Shown here: positions 44,466-53,864 of the stretch, piece by piece | Layout: each line of letters begins with the position of its first letter | Numbering within the stretch: position 1 is the first letter of the stretch | NCBI GenBank assembly: GCA_006969905.1 | Contig: CP030887.1 | Span: 1,904,001-1,968,000, forward strand | Source of the DNA: Balneolaceae bacterium | GTDB taxonomy: Bacteria; Bacteroidota; Rhodothermia; Balneolales; Balneolaceae | Direction of reading: 5' to 3' | DNA: 64,000 nt | Made by a program: the position numbers and the translations under genes | Notes under the pieces: generated by a model | Told to the model about the DNA's origin: nothing | Database searches by the model: none | The model's input: the letters and a program-made list of their open reading frames with translations, nothing else

Positions 44466-45742
44466 TCACCGCTTGAGTTTGTACCTAATAAAAGGCCTCT
44501 TTCATATTCAACTTTATAATCTCTTATGGCTCTGAAAATAGCAGAAGCAATGATAGTTTGTCCATAATCACTGGTTAAAAAACGTTGTTCAGATGGGTTG
44601 GAAATAAATCCGGCTTCAACTAAAACGGCGGGCATACTAGCTTCATATAGCACCTGGAAACCTGCTTGTTTTACACCACGCGATTTACGCCCGGCCCGTT
44701 CTTTAAATTGCTTATCAATTAACGTAGCAATTCGTTCACTGGTAGCCAGGTAAGAGCTATGTGCCAGTTCATAGAGAATCAAATCTTCCTCAGTTAAATT
44801 TTCGCGACCTTCTTCTTTAAATACACTATTCTCTCGTTTCATAACCTCAAAAGCTGCATCACTTCTGTGTAGTCCAAGAAAATAAACTTCGGTGCCTCTT
44901 ACTCTCTTATCCTCCCATGAGTTGCAATGAATGGAAACGAATAAGTCACCTTCAGCGATATTCGCAATATGCCCACGCTCATCAAGGTATTTATAGGTGT
45001 CGTCTTCCCGTGTGTAAATAACCTTCATGCCCGGAATAAGTTCTTCAAGATAATTACCAAGCTTCTTGGAAATCTTTAGCACAATGTCTTTCTCTTCAGT
45101 TCTTCTATATCCAATTGTTCCCGGATCTCTGCCACCATGTCCGGCATCAATGATTACCGTATCAAATCTCAATTTTTGTTTTATGGTTTCGTATGAATTA
45201 TCAACAGGCAGTTGAACAGGCTCTGTTTCAAGGGCACCATCAGGGTTGATTTCTGCATACCAGTTGCGAGCAAGGAATTGCTGTGAGTATGCATCAAGCT
45301 CTTCGTAGGGGGTTTTAGTTAGTCCCACAAGTAAGTGACGCATGTTTTGATCAGGATAGGCACTGGCCTTATACGAAATATCATCACCCAGGTAAATATC
45401 TACTCCATACCCATAGCCTAAATCATAAAGCCGGACTTCTTTTATCTTTTCCCCTTCGGCAGGGAAATCAATGCCTGTGGTATCAATATTATTTCCATAA
45501 AGCACCATTTGCACCAAATCGGGTGCAGGCTGCAGTACTAAAAACGAGTCAACGGCTTCTTCAAAATGATAGCGAACCACAACACCCAGGCCGTCACTTC
45601 GCTCAACTTTGGAAATTCGGGACAAGCCATTTTGAGGGAAAGCCTGTTGCATAGTAAGTAACGAAACGAATACAATGGCAATAAAATACCGGGGCAAAGA
45701 ATACTGAGCTATTCTTTTTAGAAGGATAAATTCGTTAGACAT
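44462..45742 (-). CDS. N-acetylmuramoyl-L-alanine amidase (Amidase_3)
   Basis: A 426-residue periplasmic zinc amidase that splits the peptide from the glycan of peptidoglycan. A signal segment (about 18-36), an AMIN-like beta domain (about 40-150), then Amidase_3 with IDAGHGGRDPG (His202), Glu in EEKDIVLKI, VSIHCNSW and the catalytic Glu in VEAGFISNPSEQRFL. It probably works in cell separation (family knowledge). It is first in an operon with udk. Confidence 0.93.
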   Translation of the reverse strand: MSNEFILLKRIAQYSLPRYFIAIVFVSLLTMQQAFPQNGLSRISKVERSDGLGVVVRYHFEEAVDSFLVLQPAPDLVQMVLYGNNIDTTGIDFPAEGEKIKEVRLYDLGYGYGVDIYLGDDISYKASAYPDQNMRHLLVGLTKTPYEELDAYSQQFLARNWYAEINPDGALETEPVQLPVDNSYETIKQKLRFDTVIIDAGHGGRDPGTIGYRRTEEKDIVLKISKKLGNYLEELIPGMKVIYTREDDTYKYLDERGHIANIAEGDLFVSIHCNSWEDKRVRGTEVYFLGLHRSDAAFEVMKRENSVFKEEGRENLTEEDLILYELAHSSYLATSERIATLIDKQFKERAGRKSRGVKQAGFQVLYEASMPAVLVEAGFISNPSEQRFLTSDYGQTIIASAIFRAIRDYKVEYERGLLLGTNSSGE

Positions 45743-45945
45743 GGTTCTGTAGATGGTTTCTGGAAGTTAAAGCTTTATAAGCACCTTAAAAAGCATCTTT
45801 TTATGCTTCTTTTAACTACACATTTTCCTTAAACGAATTTGTTCCGAAATATTTTATCTATCCCAGTATTTACTACCTTTGGCTATGGCAGAATCAAGAT
45901 GGGGTAAATTTAAAAAACTATATAATTGCGTATTGGGCTAAAACT

Positions 45946-47187
45946 ATGGAAGCCCTGGCAATAGCATGGCGGTTCAGTACCAGGAAACTACGCGTTATTA
46001 TTCGACCCATACAGAAAGTATTTGGTTTTTCGGTTATCAGGGATACATCCAGCCAAAAAATTATTGATCTGAGTACTTATTTGACGGAAACCGATACAAA
46101 GATATCGGAACTTCCAAAATCGTATCGCGATCTATTTAAAAACGATTCCGATATTGATGATGAGCTTTTTGTAAATACTTCAAACAATATCCACAACCTT
46201 AAGAAGGTGTATGAAGCCTGGGCTGAAGGTGTTTCTACAAATGCTGCAATTATAGGAGAACGGGGAAGTGGAAAGTCAACATTGATACATACTTTTCAGA
46301 AAACCCTTCCTGAAGATTTGAACATTCTGAATGTAAATATTGAATATTCTACCTGGAAAGAAGAGCAGGCACTTAGTTTTCTTTCGGCTCAATTCGATAT
46401 TAAGGATGTTAAAAGACCTGAAACACTTGTAAGGGCAATCAATGATCAAAAAGAGTCCCGCGTTGTTTTCATAGAGGGGTTGCAGAACCTTTACCTCAGA
46501 AATATAAATGGCTTTGATGCTCTTGAAATTCTGTGGCTGGTTATATCAGAAACCAAAGAGAATATTTTTTGGGTGGTAAGTTGTTCAAGATACGCCTGGG
46601 ATTTTTTGAGCAAAGCAAAAGGGGTGGAAACACACTTCACCCATTTATTCTATACAGATCTTGTCAGTGATGAGCAGATGTTCGAAGTTATAATGAGCAG
46701 GCATGATAAAAGTGCGTACAGGCTTCTTTTTGAACCCGATGAGTCTACCAGGAAATCAAGGGCATACAGAAAACGTTTACATAAACCTGCTGAAGCCCAG
46801 GAATATCTGAAGAAAGAGTTTTTTAACCGGTTAACGGAAATCTCAAAAGGAAATATATCCGTAGCCATTTTGCTGTGGCTTCGATCCATAAAAAAAGTAG
46901 AAGGCAGAACTATTACCATTTTGCCGTTCAATTCTGCAGATATAGAAAGCCTGGATTTATTGACTTCAGAAGTTTTATTTGTATTGGCATCCTTGCTTTT
47001 ACATGATTCCCTGAGGGTTGCGGAACTGTGCAGGGTGATGAATATAAGTTTGTCGGAAAGCCGGGTTTTACTTTCGCGCTTGAAGTCCAGAGGTATTTTA
47101 CTGGAGTCGAATGGCCTTTACCGGGTTAATCAGCTAGTGTTTAGGCAGGTAATACGCATGCTAAAAAAAAGAAATATTGTTCATTAA
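45946..47187 (+). CDS. STAND/ORC-like P-loop ATPase with C-terminal winged helix
   Basis: 413 residues. Walker A GERGSGKST (104-112), a Walker B-like VVFIEGLQ where the usual Asp is missing, and a sensor-like FWVVSCSRYAW. A C-terminal winged helix is likely at about 345-410 (LRVAELCRVMNISLSESRVLLSRLKSRG). N-terminal 45 residues are basic with an amphipathic segment that could bind membrane. Not assigned to a named family. Its stop lies 11 bases before the MscS start, so the two are one unit. Confidence 0.7.
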   Translation: MEALAIAWRFSTRKLRVIIRPIQKVFGFSVIRDTSSQKIIDLSTYLTETDTKISELPKSYRDLFKNDSDIDDELFVNTSNNIHNLKKVYEAWAEGVSTNAAIIGERGSGKSTLIHTFQKTLPEDLNILNVNIEYSTWKEEQALSFLSAQFDIKDVKRPETLVRAINDQKESRVVFIEGLQNLYLRNINGFDALEILWLVISETKENIFWVVSCSRYAWDFLSKAKGVETHFTHLFYTDLVSDEQMFEVIMSRHDKSAYRLLFEPDESTRKSRAYRKRLHKPAEAQEYLKKEFFNRLTEISKGNISVAILLWLRSIKKVEGRTITILPFNSADIESLDLLTSEVLFVLASLLLHDSLRVAELCRVMNISLSESRVLLSRLKSRGILLESNGLYRVNQLVFRQVIRMLKKRNIVH

Positions 47188-47197
47188 AGAGGGAGCC

Positions 47198-48133
47198 ATG
47201 AAGTACTTCAAATATCTTTTATTCCTTACTGTAATGATCGTCATTTCTCCTGATGTAAGTGCACAGGACTCAACAAGCGTAGCCGAACAAGATTCAACTT
47301 CAGGAAGCTTAATAGATATTAATCCCCAGATTTCCAGGATTGAAGACCTGATTTCTACCAGTAAAGTAGTAGGCATTATTTTTGTCCTTATCTTTACTTT
47401 TCTACTTAACCGAGTACTGGTTTTCTTATTAGTGCGGCTTGCTGAGAACCAGGTTGCCTATCGGCTTTTGGTAAAACGAACAATTCCCTTCCTGAATGTT
47501 ATTCTTTGGTCATTTGCCATCTTCTTTATTATAAGCGGCATTATAGATCCCCCAATTGAAACTGTTCTTGCCGTAGGTGCTTCAGTGGGTATTGCTGTAG
47601 GCTTTGCAGCCCAGGATATCTTAAAAAATATATTCGGAGGGTTTATCATCATATTAGACAGCCCGTTCCAGGTGGGGGATAAAATTGAGATCGATGATCA
47701 CTATGGTGAGGTTACAGAAATCGGGTTGCGTTCCACCCGCATTGTCACTCCAGATGATTCTTTGGTGAGCATTCCAAATGCGGATATTGTCAACAATTCG
47801 GTTTCAAATTCCAATTCAAGCGCGCTGTATTGCCAAGTAGTCACTTCCATATATCTTCCCGTACATACCGACTTGGATGAAGCGAAAGAAATTGCATATA
47901 AAGCAGCTATTTCTTCTAGGTATGTTTATATGAATAAGCCTGTGTTGGTGCTGGTTGAGAACAAAGCCCTTGACCATAATTTTGTAGTATTGTTGAAAAT
48001 AAAAGCCTATGTGCTTGACATCAGGTACGAGTTTTTGCTAAAAAGTGAGATTACCGAATTGATTCTCACCGAATTAAACAAAAGGGGTATTCTTGCTGAA
48101 GAAGAAATGGAAAAACCCAATAACATAAAATAG
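47198..48133 (+). CDS. Small-conductance mechanosensitive channel (MscS family)
   Basis: A 311-residue channel. A cleavable signal peptide (MKYFKYLLFLTVMIVISP, ending SAQ) precedes helices at about 55-75, 88-110 and the pore helix with GFAAQDILKNIFGGF. The cytoplasmic MscS beta domain starts with PFQVGDKIEIDDHYGEV. ATG 47198 follows GAGGGAG and is preferred over an ATG at 47177 that lacks it. Paired with an ATPase gene, an arrangement that suggests ATP-linked control of gating. Confidence 0.9.
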   Translation: MKYFKYLLFLTVMIVISPDVSAQDSTSVAEQDSTSGSLIDINPQISRIEDLISTSKVVGIIFVLIFTFLLNRVLVFLLVRLAENQVAYRLLVKRTIPFLNVILWSFAIFFIISGIIDPPIETVLAVGASVGIAVGFAAQDILKNIFGGFIIILDSPFQVGDKIEIDDHYGEVTEIGLRSTRIVTPDDSLVSIPNADIVNNSVSNSNSSALYCQVVTSIYLPVHTDLDEAKEIAYKAAISSRYVYMNKPVLVLVENKALDHNFVVLLKIKAYVLDIRYEFLLKSEITELILTELNKRGILAEEEMEKPNNIK

Positions 48134-48300
48134 AATTGCCGGACCTATAGCGAGTAAGTTTTTTTGTTAATTTTGGAAAACCTGATTCGCCTTCACATAA
48201 TATTCATTTCTATTGTGCATTCTAATTTGAAATTAAGCACCCCGAATATTACAATGGGTGCATATTTAATTCATAAAAAAACCTGACAGGAGGAATCGTT

Positions 48301-48681
48301 ATGAATGACGAAACATTTCTCGATGCCGCAGAAAGCGGCGATCTTGAAACAGTAAAAAACATGCTATCTGATGGAGTAGATGTTGATACCAGAGATGAAC
48401 ACGAGCGCACAGCACTTCTTAAGGCTGCAAAGCACGGTCATCTCGAAATTGTAGAGTTGCTAGCAAAAAATGGAGCTGAAATTGACCACCGGGATAACAG
48501 AGGAACAACGGCATTGTATTGGGCTTCAACTAATGGGTACCACAAAATTGTAGAATTTTTAGTAAGTAAGAAAGGAGATATAGACGTACATGACGATCGG
48601 GGCTGGTCTGCTATGGATCAGGCAGTGGCACAAAAGCACGATCAGGTAGTAGAAATACTAACAGCTGCCGGAGCGCACTAG
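48301..48681 (+). CDS. Ankyrin repeat protein
   Basis: 126 residues consisting almost entirely of four ankyrin repeats (DLETVKNMLSDGVDVD, GHLEIVELLAKNGAEID, GYHKIVEFLVSKKGDID, KHDQVVEILTAAGA). There is no signal peptide, so it is a cytoplasmic protein-binding scaffold of unknown partner. A strong Shine-Dalgarno (CAGGAGGAA) precedes the ATG. It is monocistronic and ends before a strong terminator. Confidence 0.92.
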   Translation: MNDETFLDAAESGDLETVKNMLSDGVDVDTRDEHERTALLKAAKHGHLEIVELLAKNGAEIDHRDNRGTTALYWASTNGYHKIVEFLVSKKGDIDVHDDRGWSAMDQAVAQKHDQVVEILTAAGAH

Positions 48682-48750
48682 ATAATATTAAACGAAAAAT
48701 GTTAGCAATCTATAGCCAAATCATCCCAATAAGGCTATTGGATGCACACA

Positions 48751-48783
48751 ATCCCGCTCAGTTTTCTGAGTGGGATTTTTTTA
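48751..48783. terminator. Rho-independent terminator after the ankyrin gene
   Basis: Arms ATCCCGCTCAG (48751-48761) and CTGAGTGGGAT (48766-48776) pair with one G-T wobble around a TTTT loop, followed by a T-run. It separates the ankyrin gene from the convergent methyltransferase gene. Confidence 0.88.
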
Positions 48784-48805
48784 TGCAAATATTTTAAAGC
48801 CCGAT

Positions 48806-49516
48806 TTATTTACTGTACAGAACGAAGATGGTAGGGCGCTTGAGAAGATCAGGAAGAGGATTGGATTTCCATTCTTCTATGGTTTTTGACGTAATGGCTT
48901 CACTTTTCAGCGTAATATCGGTTGCTGTGCATAGCCTGGTTTGGTCTGCTGCAGTATCCAGAATCGCTTTTAACAAATCATTATTACGATGAGGGGCTTC
49001 CATGAATATTTGAGTGCGATCATGACGACGAGACTCACCCTCTAACTGGATGATCATTTGCTTTCTTTTTTTTGGATCGATAGGGAGATATCCGTGAAAA
49101 GAAAACTGCTGGCCATTAAAGCCTGAAGCCATAAGTGCTAGCAATATAGAGGATGGCCCCACTAAGGGTACTACTTTGATATTATTCTGATGTGCCATTT
49201 TTACCATAACAGAACCCGGATCAGCTACCGCTGGCATACCGGCTTCAGAAAGTAACCCCATATTTCGGCCTGCTTTTAAAGGCTTTAAAAAACTGAAAAC
49301 TTCCTGGTCGGGGGTATGTTTATTGAGTTGGTAAAAATCAATCTTGAACTCAGGAACCGTATCACCTACCCAGTGCAAAAACTTTACTGCACTTTGGATA
49401 TTCTCAACTACCAAAACGTCCAGCGACCGTAAAATTTCCAGTGTATGCTCAGGGAGAGCGTTGTTGGCCGATGTTTTACCGAGCGTTGTCGGGATCAGGT
49501 ACAAAGTTCCTTTCAT
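48806..49516 (-). CDS. SAM-dependent methyltransferase, RsmI-like tetrapyrrole-methylase fold
   Basis: 236 residues. LYLIPTTLG at the N-terminus, LLSEAGMPAVADPG (about 90-103) and VPLVGPSSILLALMASGFNGQQF form the tetrapyrrole-methylase/RsmI fold, and IFMEAPHRNNDLL is the usual late block. RsmI methylates the 2'-O of C1402 in 16S rRNA, but this shorter Bacteroidota branch is diverged, so the target is not certain. Its start overlaps the preceding gene by 4 bases. Confidence 0.85.
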   Translation of the reverse strand: MKGTLYLIPTTLGKTSANNALPEHTLEILRSLDVLVVENIQSAVKFLHWVGDTVPEFKIDFYQLNKHTPDQEVFSFLKPLKAGRNMGLLSEAGMPAVADPGSVMVKMAHQNNIKVVPLVGPSSILLALMASGFNGQQFSFHGYLPIDPKKRKQMIIQLEGESRRHDRTQIFMEAPHRNNDLLKAILDTAADQTRLCTATDITLKSEAITSKTIEEWKSNPLPDLLKRPTIFVLYSK

Positions 49517-49998
49517 GAATCTACCCGTTCTACAAGTACCGGATCATCGCTTATTTTAGATCGAGCGTTTGAATAACGCTGAACAACTAAAGAAGCTGCA
49601 ACCATCACCAAAAAACCTAAGAAAGCAACAGAGCCATTAAAGAAAGAAGTTTTGCGCTGTATCTCATAAGTGGGAAGCATGACAATGTCAGGAAGGTTCC
49701 CTTCTTTGTAGTAAATAGGCACAATGGAGGCATCCAATAGTTGCTGCGCCATCTGGATGGAGAGTGTTTTACGGCGCTCAATTACTTCCCCGGAATTGGT
49801 AGTAAACCTGATGATGATATAACCGTTACTCTGGGCTGCAATTTGCTTTACATCCATTTCGATTACTTCAGAGGCGTAGGCATCACCTGTCTCAAACGTA
49901 TCTTTTGAACCGGAATACACGAGAAACTGCTGGGTGACCAAGAAAGCCAGCCATCCCGGGATAAGCCAAATAAGAGAAAGAAAACGATACTTAGACAT
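49513..49998 (-). CDS. Two-helix membrane protein (DUF3592-like)
   Basis: 161 residues with hydrophobic helices at about 8-26 and 122-140 flanking a beta-rich loop (YIIIRFTTNSGEVIERRKTLS, VPIYYKEGNLPDIVML). That layout resembles DUF3592 proteins; the match is from pattern only. It lies 8 bases after the beta-lactamase-fold gene and overlaps the RsmI-like gene, so all three probably form one transcript. Confidence 0.65.
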   Translation of the reverse strand: MSKYRFLSLIWLIPGWLAFLVTQQFLVYSGSKDTFETGDAYASEVIEMDVKQIAAQSNGYIIIRFTTNSGEVIERRKTLSIQMAQQLLDASIVPIYYKEGNLPDIVMLPTYEIQRKTSFFNGSVAFLGFLVMVAASLVVQRYSNARSKISDDPVLVERVDS

Positions 49999-50006
49999 GG
50001 CTTCTG

Positions 50007-51158
50007 TCAGTCATTAATTTCATTAAGTGTAGCTTCGTATAAAGCCGGATCCCAGATTACACGTTGCTGGTAATCTTCCTGCATATGGTTGGCAGAGAGA
50101 TGCAACCAAAAAGCTACAGGGAGCTTATCAAAAAATACGGCCTGGGCCGAAGTATGGCCATCATAGGCAGAAGTACCAAAATCTATACCGCTAAGCATAC
50201 CCATTCGGTTGTCGTAGATGGCACCGTATTCTGCAAAGCTTCTTTCAATAGCGGTTCCATCTTTTACCCAATTCATTTTTTCTTTAACACGTTTTGAAAC
50301 TCCCGGTGATACCAGTTCATTTTTATAAAGGCGGGCCATTAAATTGGCCATTTCGAAAGCGGTTGTATGCGGGAAGTACGAAAGAGCATTCCTTTCCTGG
50401 ATAAAACTGAGGTTAAGTCTCTTATTTTCAAAAAGCTGTTTTATTTCTTTATTGAAGGAATCATCATTTTTAAACCGTTCTGCAAGCTCTATAACCTCTT
50501 CTTCGGAATAGGAACGTGAAGTGTCAGAAATATCGGGATGAATAAATAAATACAACCCTGTAAATGGCAAGGGATGATCAGTAGCATACAACTCAAGTGA
50601 GTTGAAAAGCATTTCAATATTATCATACCCCAGTTTGAACCAGAGATAATCTGAAGTGGCTATATCACTGAATTGTGCACTAGCTGCAGCTACCCGGTCT
50701 AAAGTAATCAGTCCGGCTTCGTTATCTTGTAAAAATTCAATAGCGGAATTATGTGCATTATCACCGACTTCCGGTAAGTTTAGTCGCTGAATATCTTCTA
50801 AAGGCACTATTTCCAGAGGATCAATCAAGCCGGTTTCAACTTGTCGCTCATATTCAAGCAGAAGGAATATATTTGAAAGCATTCCTAAAGTTCGAGGCCT
50901 GTCCGCTTGATAGTAAATTCCTGAATCAGGATCGTTTACATTGAATGAAACAACCGACATATGTTCGGGATGTTCGCCAATAAACTGGGTTAAAGATTTT
51001 AGCGAATATGTGTTTTCAACATACTCACTTCCTTCAGCCATGCCATCCGTATTAGAAAAAAGGGTTTTAAAAGCGGAATAATTCGGGATTCCTGCAAGTG
51101 CAAAAATCCCGATGGCTACAGCTAAAAAAACAAACAGGAACTTAAGGGCTCTCTTCAA
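50007..51158 (-). CDS. Class A beta-lactamase-fold protein, catalytic motifs lost
   Basis: 383 residues with an N-terminal membrane anchor (about 7-23). The fold is recognisable from RTLGMLSNIFLLLEYERQVETG, FSDIATSDYLWFKLG and MGMLSGIDFGTSAY, which align with the SxxK, SDN and KTG regions of class A enzymes. Here SxxK reads SNIF, SDN reads SDI and KTG reads LSG. All three catalytic signatures are changed, so beta-lactam hydrolysis is not expected. It is probably an envelope protein with a binding or structural role. Confidence 0.7.
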   Translation of the reverse strand: MKRALKFLFVFLAVAIGIFALAGIPNYSAFKTLFSNTDGMAEGSEYVENTYSLKSLTQFIGEHPEHMSVVSFNVNDPDSGIYYQADRPRTLGMLSNIFLLLEYERQVETGLIDPLEIVPLEDIQRLNLPEVGDNAHNSAIEFLQDNEAGLITLDRVAAASAQFSDIATSDYLWFKLGYDNIEMLFNSLELYATDHPLPFTGLYLFIHPDISDTSRSYSEEEVIELAERFKNDDSFNKEIKQLFENKRLNLSFIQERNALSYFPHTTAFEMANLMARLYKNELVSPGVSKRVKEKMNWVKDGTAIERSFAEYGAIYDNRMGMLSGIDFGTSAYDGHTSAQAVFFDKLPVAFWLHLSANHMQEDYQQRVIWDPALYEATLNEIND

Positions 51159-51242
51159 AACGATTTCTGATATCAGTTAAAAATTATCACATCAAAGATA
51201 CGATAACCTTAGACGATTATCCGAAAAGCTTCGCAGGATTTA

Positions 51243-52484
51243 TCAGGAGATTGCCCGCATTATTTCGGCACACAGCCAGGCCCCGTACGTTCCAAGAGCG
51301 TACCCTAAAACAGCAAGCAAAACCCCTACAGGAGCCAAAGCAGGATGGAAAGCAGAAGCTACAATAGGTGCCGATGCAGCTCCCCCTACATTTGCCTGGC
51401 TGCCAACTGCTGTAAAGAAAAACGGAGCTTTTATCAGTTTTCCCACACCCAACAAAATGATAACATGGATCAGAATCCAGACCAAACCGATGGCAAAAAA
51501 GCCGGGTACTTCAACAAAAGACGTGAGGTCCATTTTCATACCAATTGTGGCTACCAGTATATAAAGGAAAAGACTTCCAACTTTAGAAGCTCCGGCACCT
51601 TCCAAATCTCTTAGTTTTGTGAACGAAGCAATTAAACCACCCGTTGTTGCGGTCACAATAATCCAAAAGAATGCAGAATTAAGGCTCAAATCAGCAAGTG
51701 CTGGAGCATTTTCATTTATCCATGGGCCAATCGTATCGCCAACTATGTGGCCTAATGCAGTAATGACAAATGCTACTGCCCCGATTTTTGCCAAGTCCAC
51801 AAAAGTGGTAACACGTGCTATACCGGCCTGATAATTTTCTATTTTGTCTTTTAATGCATCAATAGCAGATGAATCGGCTTTAAACCAGCTATCTACCTTT
51901 TTTGACATTCCGGCACCATACAACAGAAAAGCCATCCAGATGTTAGCCACAATGATATCAACGGTAACCATTGCACTGAAAAGGGTATTGCTGGGTTGAT
52001 ACATTACCTGCATAGCTGCCTGGTTGGCTCCGCCACCAATCCAGCTCCCGGCAACGGTAGCTAATCCACGCCAGATTTCTTCCGGTCCATTTCCCGCAAC
52101 AATATCAGGGTTAATAGCACCTATAAGCATTAAAGCAAGAGGGCCTCCGATCACAATGCCTATAGTACCTGCAAAAAACATTACCACTGCTTTCCAGCCC
52201 AGGTTCATGATTCCCTTCAGGTCAATACTCAGGGTAAGCAAAACCAAACTGGCAGGTAGTAAATACCGGGAGGCTACGTAATAGAGATTTGACTCTTCCG
52301 CAGAAATCACTCCGAAAGTGGTAAAAATTGAGGGTACGAAATAACACAAAAGAAGCGAGGGTACATAGCGGTAAAACTTTTTCCATTTTGGATTGCTACT
52401 ATGAGAAGTAGTAAATATTACAGCTAGAATTGCTATGAGGAGACCGAGAACTACTGCATCGTTAGTTATCAGAGGTGTTTCCAT
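51243..52484 (-). CDS. DUF819 family membrane protein
   Basis: A 413-residue polytopic protein with about ten hydrophobic helices. Typical DUF819 blocks include AGTIGIVIGGPLALML, GSWIGGGANQAAM and SQANVGGAASAPIVA, which lie in two inverted halves. The family (YjcL) looks like a secondary transporter related to CPA/BASS folds; the substrate is unknown. It starts 14 bases after the esterase gene on the same strand. Confidence 0.9.
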   Translation of the reverse strand: METPLITNDAVVLGLLIAILAVIFTTSHSSNPKWKKFYRYVPSLLLCYFVPSIFTTFGVISAEESNLYYVASRYLLPASLVLLTLSIDLKGIMNLGWKAVVMFFAGTIGIVIGGPLALMLIGAINPDIVAGNGPEEIWRGLATVAGSWIGGGANQAAMQVMYQPSNTLFSAMVTVDIIVANIWMAFLLYGAGMSKKVDSWFKADSSAIDALKDKIENYQAGIARVTTFVDLAKIGAVAFVITALGHIVGDTIGPWINENAPALADLSLNSAFFWIIVTATTGGLIASFTKLRDLEGAGASKVGSLFLYILVATIGMKMDLTSFVEVPGFFAIGLVWILIHVIILLGVGKLIKAPFFFTAVGSQANVGGAASAPIVASAFHPALAPVGVLLAVLGYALGTYGAWLCAEIMRAIS

Positions 52485-52498
52485 AGAGTTTTTTATAG

Positions 52499-53740
52499 TT
52501 ATTTTTTGAAAAATTGAATAAGGATATCATCCATTTGTGCAGCCCATGCACCCCAGGAATGCCCTTCATTTACTTCTTTATAAGAAAAACTAAGTCCTTT
52601 CTCTTCGAAAATAGTTTTCATTTTTCGGGCATCACCCGTGTTATCGCCGATCGTACCCACGCTCATATAAATGTCAGGGTTGTCCAACGTTGTGTTTCGC
52701 ACAAGATCATAAATTTCTTCTCTATACCAAAAAGCAGGAGCCTGTATAGCCATCTTTCCAAAAATATCAGGGCGCATAAAGCCAAAATAAGTAGCATTCA
52801 ATCCCCCTAAAGAAGTACCAAGTATTGCTCTTTCATCGGCAACGGGATTGGTTTTAAAGCTATTATCTACCACAGGGATTAGCTCATCTGTAAAGAACTT
52901 GAGATAGTTTTCATTATTCCCAAACTCATCTGCTCTGCGATTCTGAGCCTGATCATTGGGGTCTCTGGGATCCACAAACACTACAATCACAGGTTCTATT
53001 TCTCCCAAATGAATAAGATTATCAAGTACAATGATGGAAGCGCCTAATCGATCATCAGAGTATTCATGTCCATCTGTAGTGTAAAGTACAGGCAAATCTT
53101 CCATTGCTTCATAACCGTTTGGTATGTATACGCGGTAAGCAATATCATAACCCATGTGTGTACTTTGGATGAGTTTTGGAGGATGAAAATCTCCTTTTGT
53201 GGCTTCGGGAATTCTTTCTGTTAAAGGCTCAGCCTCATAGTCCGGCATCCTGATCTCAGAATTGGGCCCAAACCCGCTCCACTGGTAATGAGGATTGACA
53301 GGATCCAGGATCCAGTCTTCATCTATGGTTATTTTGTAATCAAGGCGGGCATCGTTAGGGAAGGTGGTTTTCCAATACCAGATGTCAGTTTCCGGTAGTT
53401 TTGTTCCTTTATTATCAATGGAGGAATTTCCACTCCAGTTATTAAAGTCTCCATTCCATGCTACTTCATTGCCTTCACCTTTATAAAGAAAAATGGCAGT
53501 ACTATCCTGTGTGAAAGGTATTTGATCATTTCGTTCAAGTTTTGCCCATAAAGAATCTGCAGCTATACCTCGTTGGTTGTTATCATCAATTTCTGATAAA
53601 GACAATAATTCAGTTTCAAATTCACTTAAATTCATACGAGTGTCTTCAGGCGTACATGAAATAGCCAAATAGCCCGGAATTGAAAAGATGAATAGTATTT
53701 TTAGAAAATGGGATTTTCCGTATCTCATAGAACTGTTCAT
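52499..53740 (-). CDS. Lipoprotein esterase (alpha/beta hydrolase, Fes-like)
   Basis: 413 residues with lipobox YLAISC. An N-terminal E-set/CBM48-like domain (AIFLYKGEGNEVAWNGDFNNWSG, about 88-110) precedes an esterase-D-type hydrolase. The nucleophile is Ser in LGTSLGGLNAT, Asp and His candidates lie in the last third (NEGHSWGAW). Enterochelin esterase-like proteins have this layout, but siderophore use is not implied by neighbours. Probably co-transcribed with the DUF819 gene. Confidence 0.85.
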   Translation of the reverse strand: MNSSMRYGKSHFLKILFIFSIPGYLAISCTPEDTRMNLSEFETELLSLSEIDDNNQRGIAADSLWAKLERNDQIPFTQDSTAIFLYKGEGNEVAWNGDFNNWSGNSSIDNKGTKLPETDIWYWKTTFPNDARLDYKITIDEDWILDPVNPHYQWSGFGPNSEIRMPDYEAEPLTERIPEATKGDFHPPKLIQSTHMGYDIAYRVYIPNGYEAMEDLPVLYTTDGHEYSDDRLGASIIVLDNLIHLGEIEPVIVVFVDPRDPNDQAQNRRADEFGNNENYLKFFTDELIPVVDNSFKTNPVADERAILGTSLGGLNATYFGFMRPDIFGKMAIQAPAFWYREEIYDLVRNTTLDNPDIYMSVGTIGDNTGDARKMKTIFEEKGLSFSYKEVNEGHSWGAWAAQMDDILIQFFKK

Positions 53741-53864
53741 AAAATTTGACCCTGAATATAAGACACCTAAGGTAAATCTATAATAAAGAGTGAAAAGCTT
53801 TGATGTTTTTTATAAATAGCTGAGTATTTTTGAGTTTGAACTATATTTATCGATAAAACCTGAA

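Noticed and set aside
50007-51158. Antibiotic-resistance beta-lactamase
   Set aside because: The SxxK, SDN and KTG motifs are all replaced, so beta-lactam hydrolysis is not supported.
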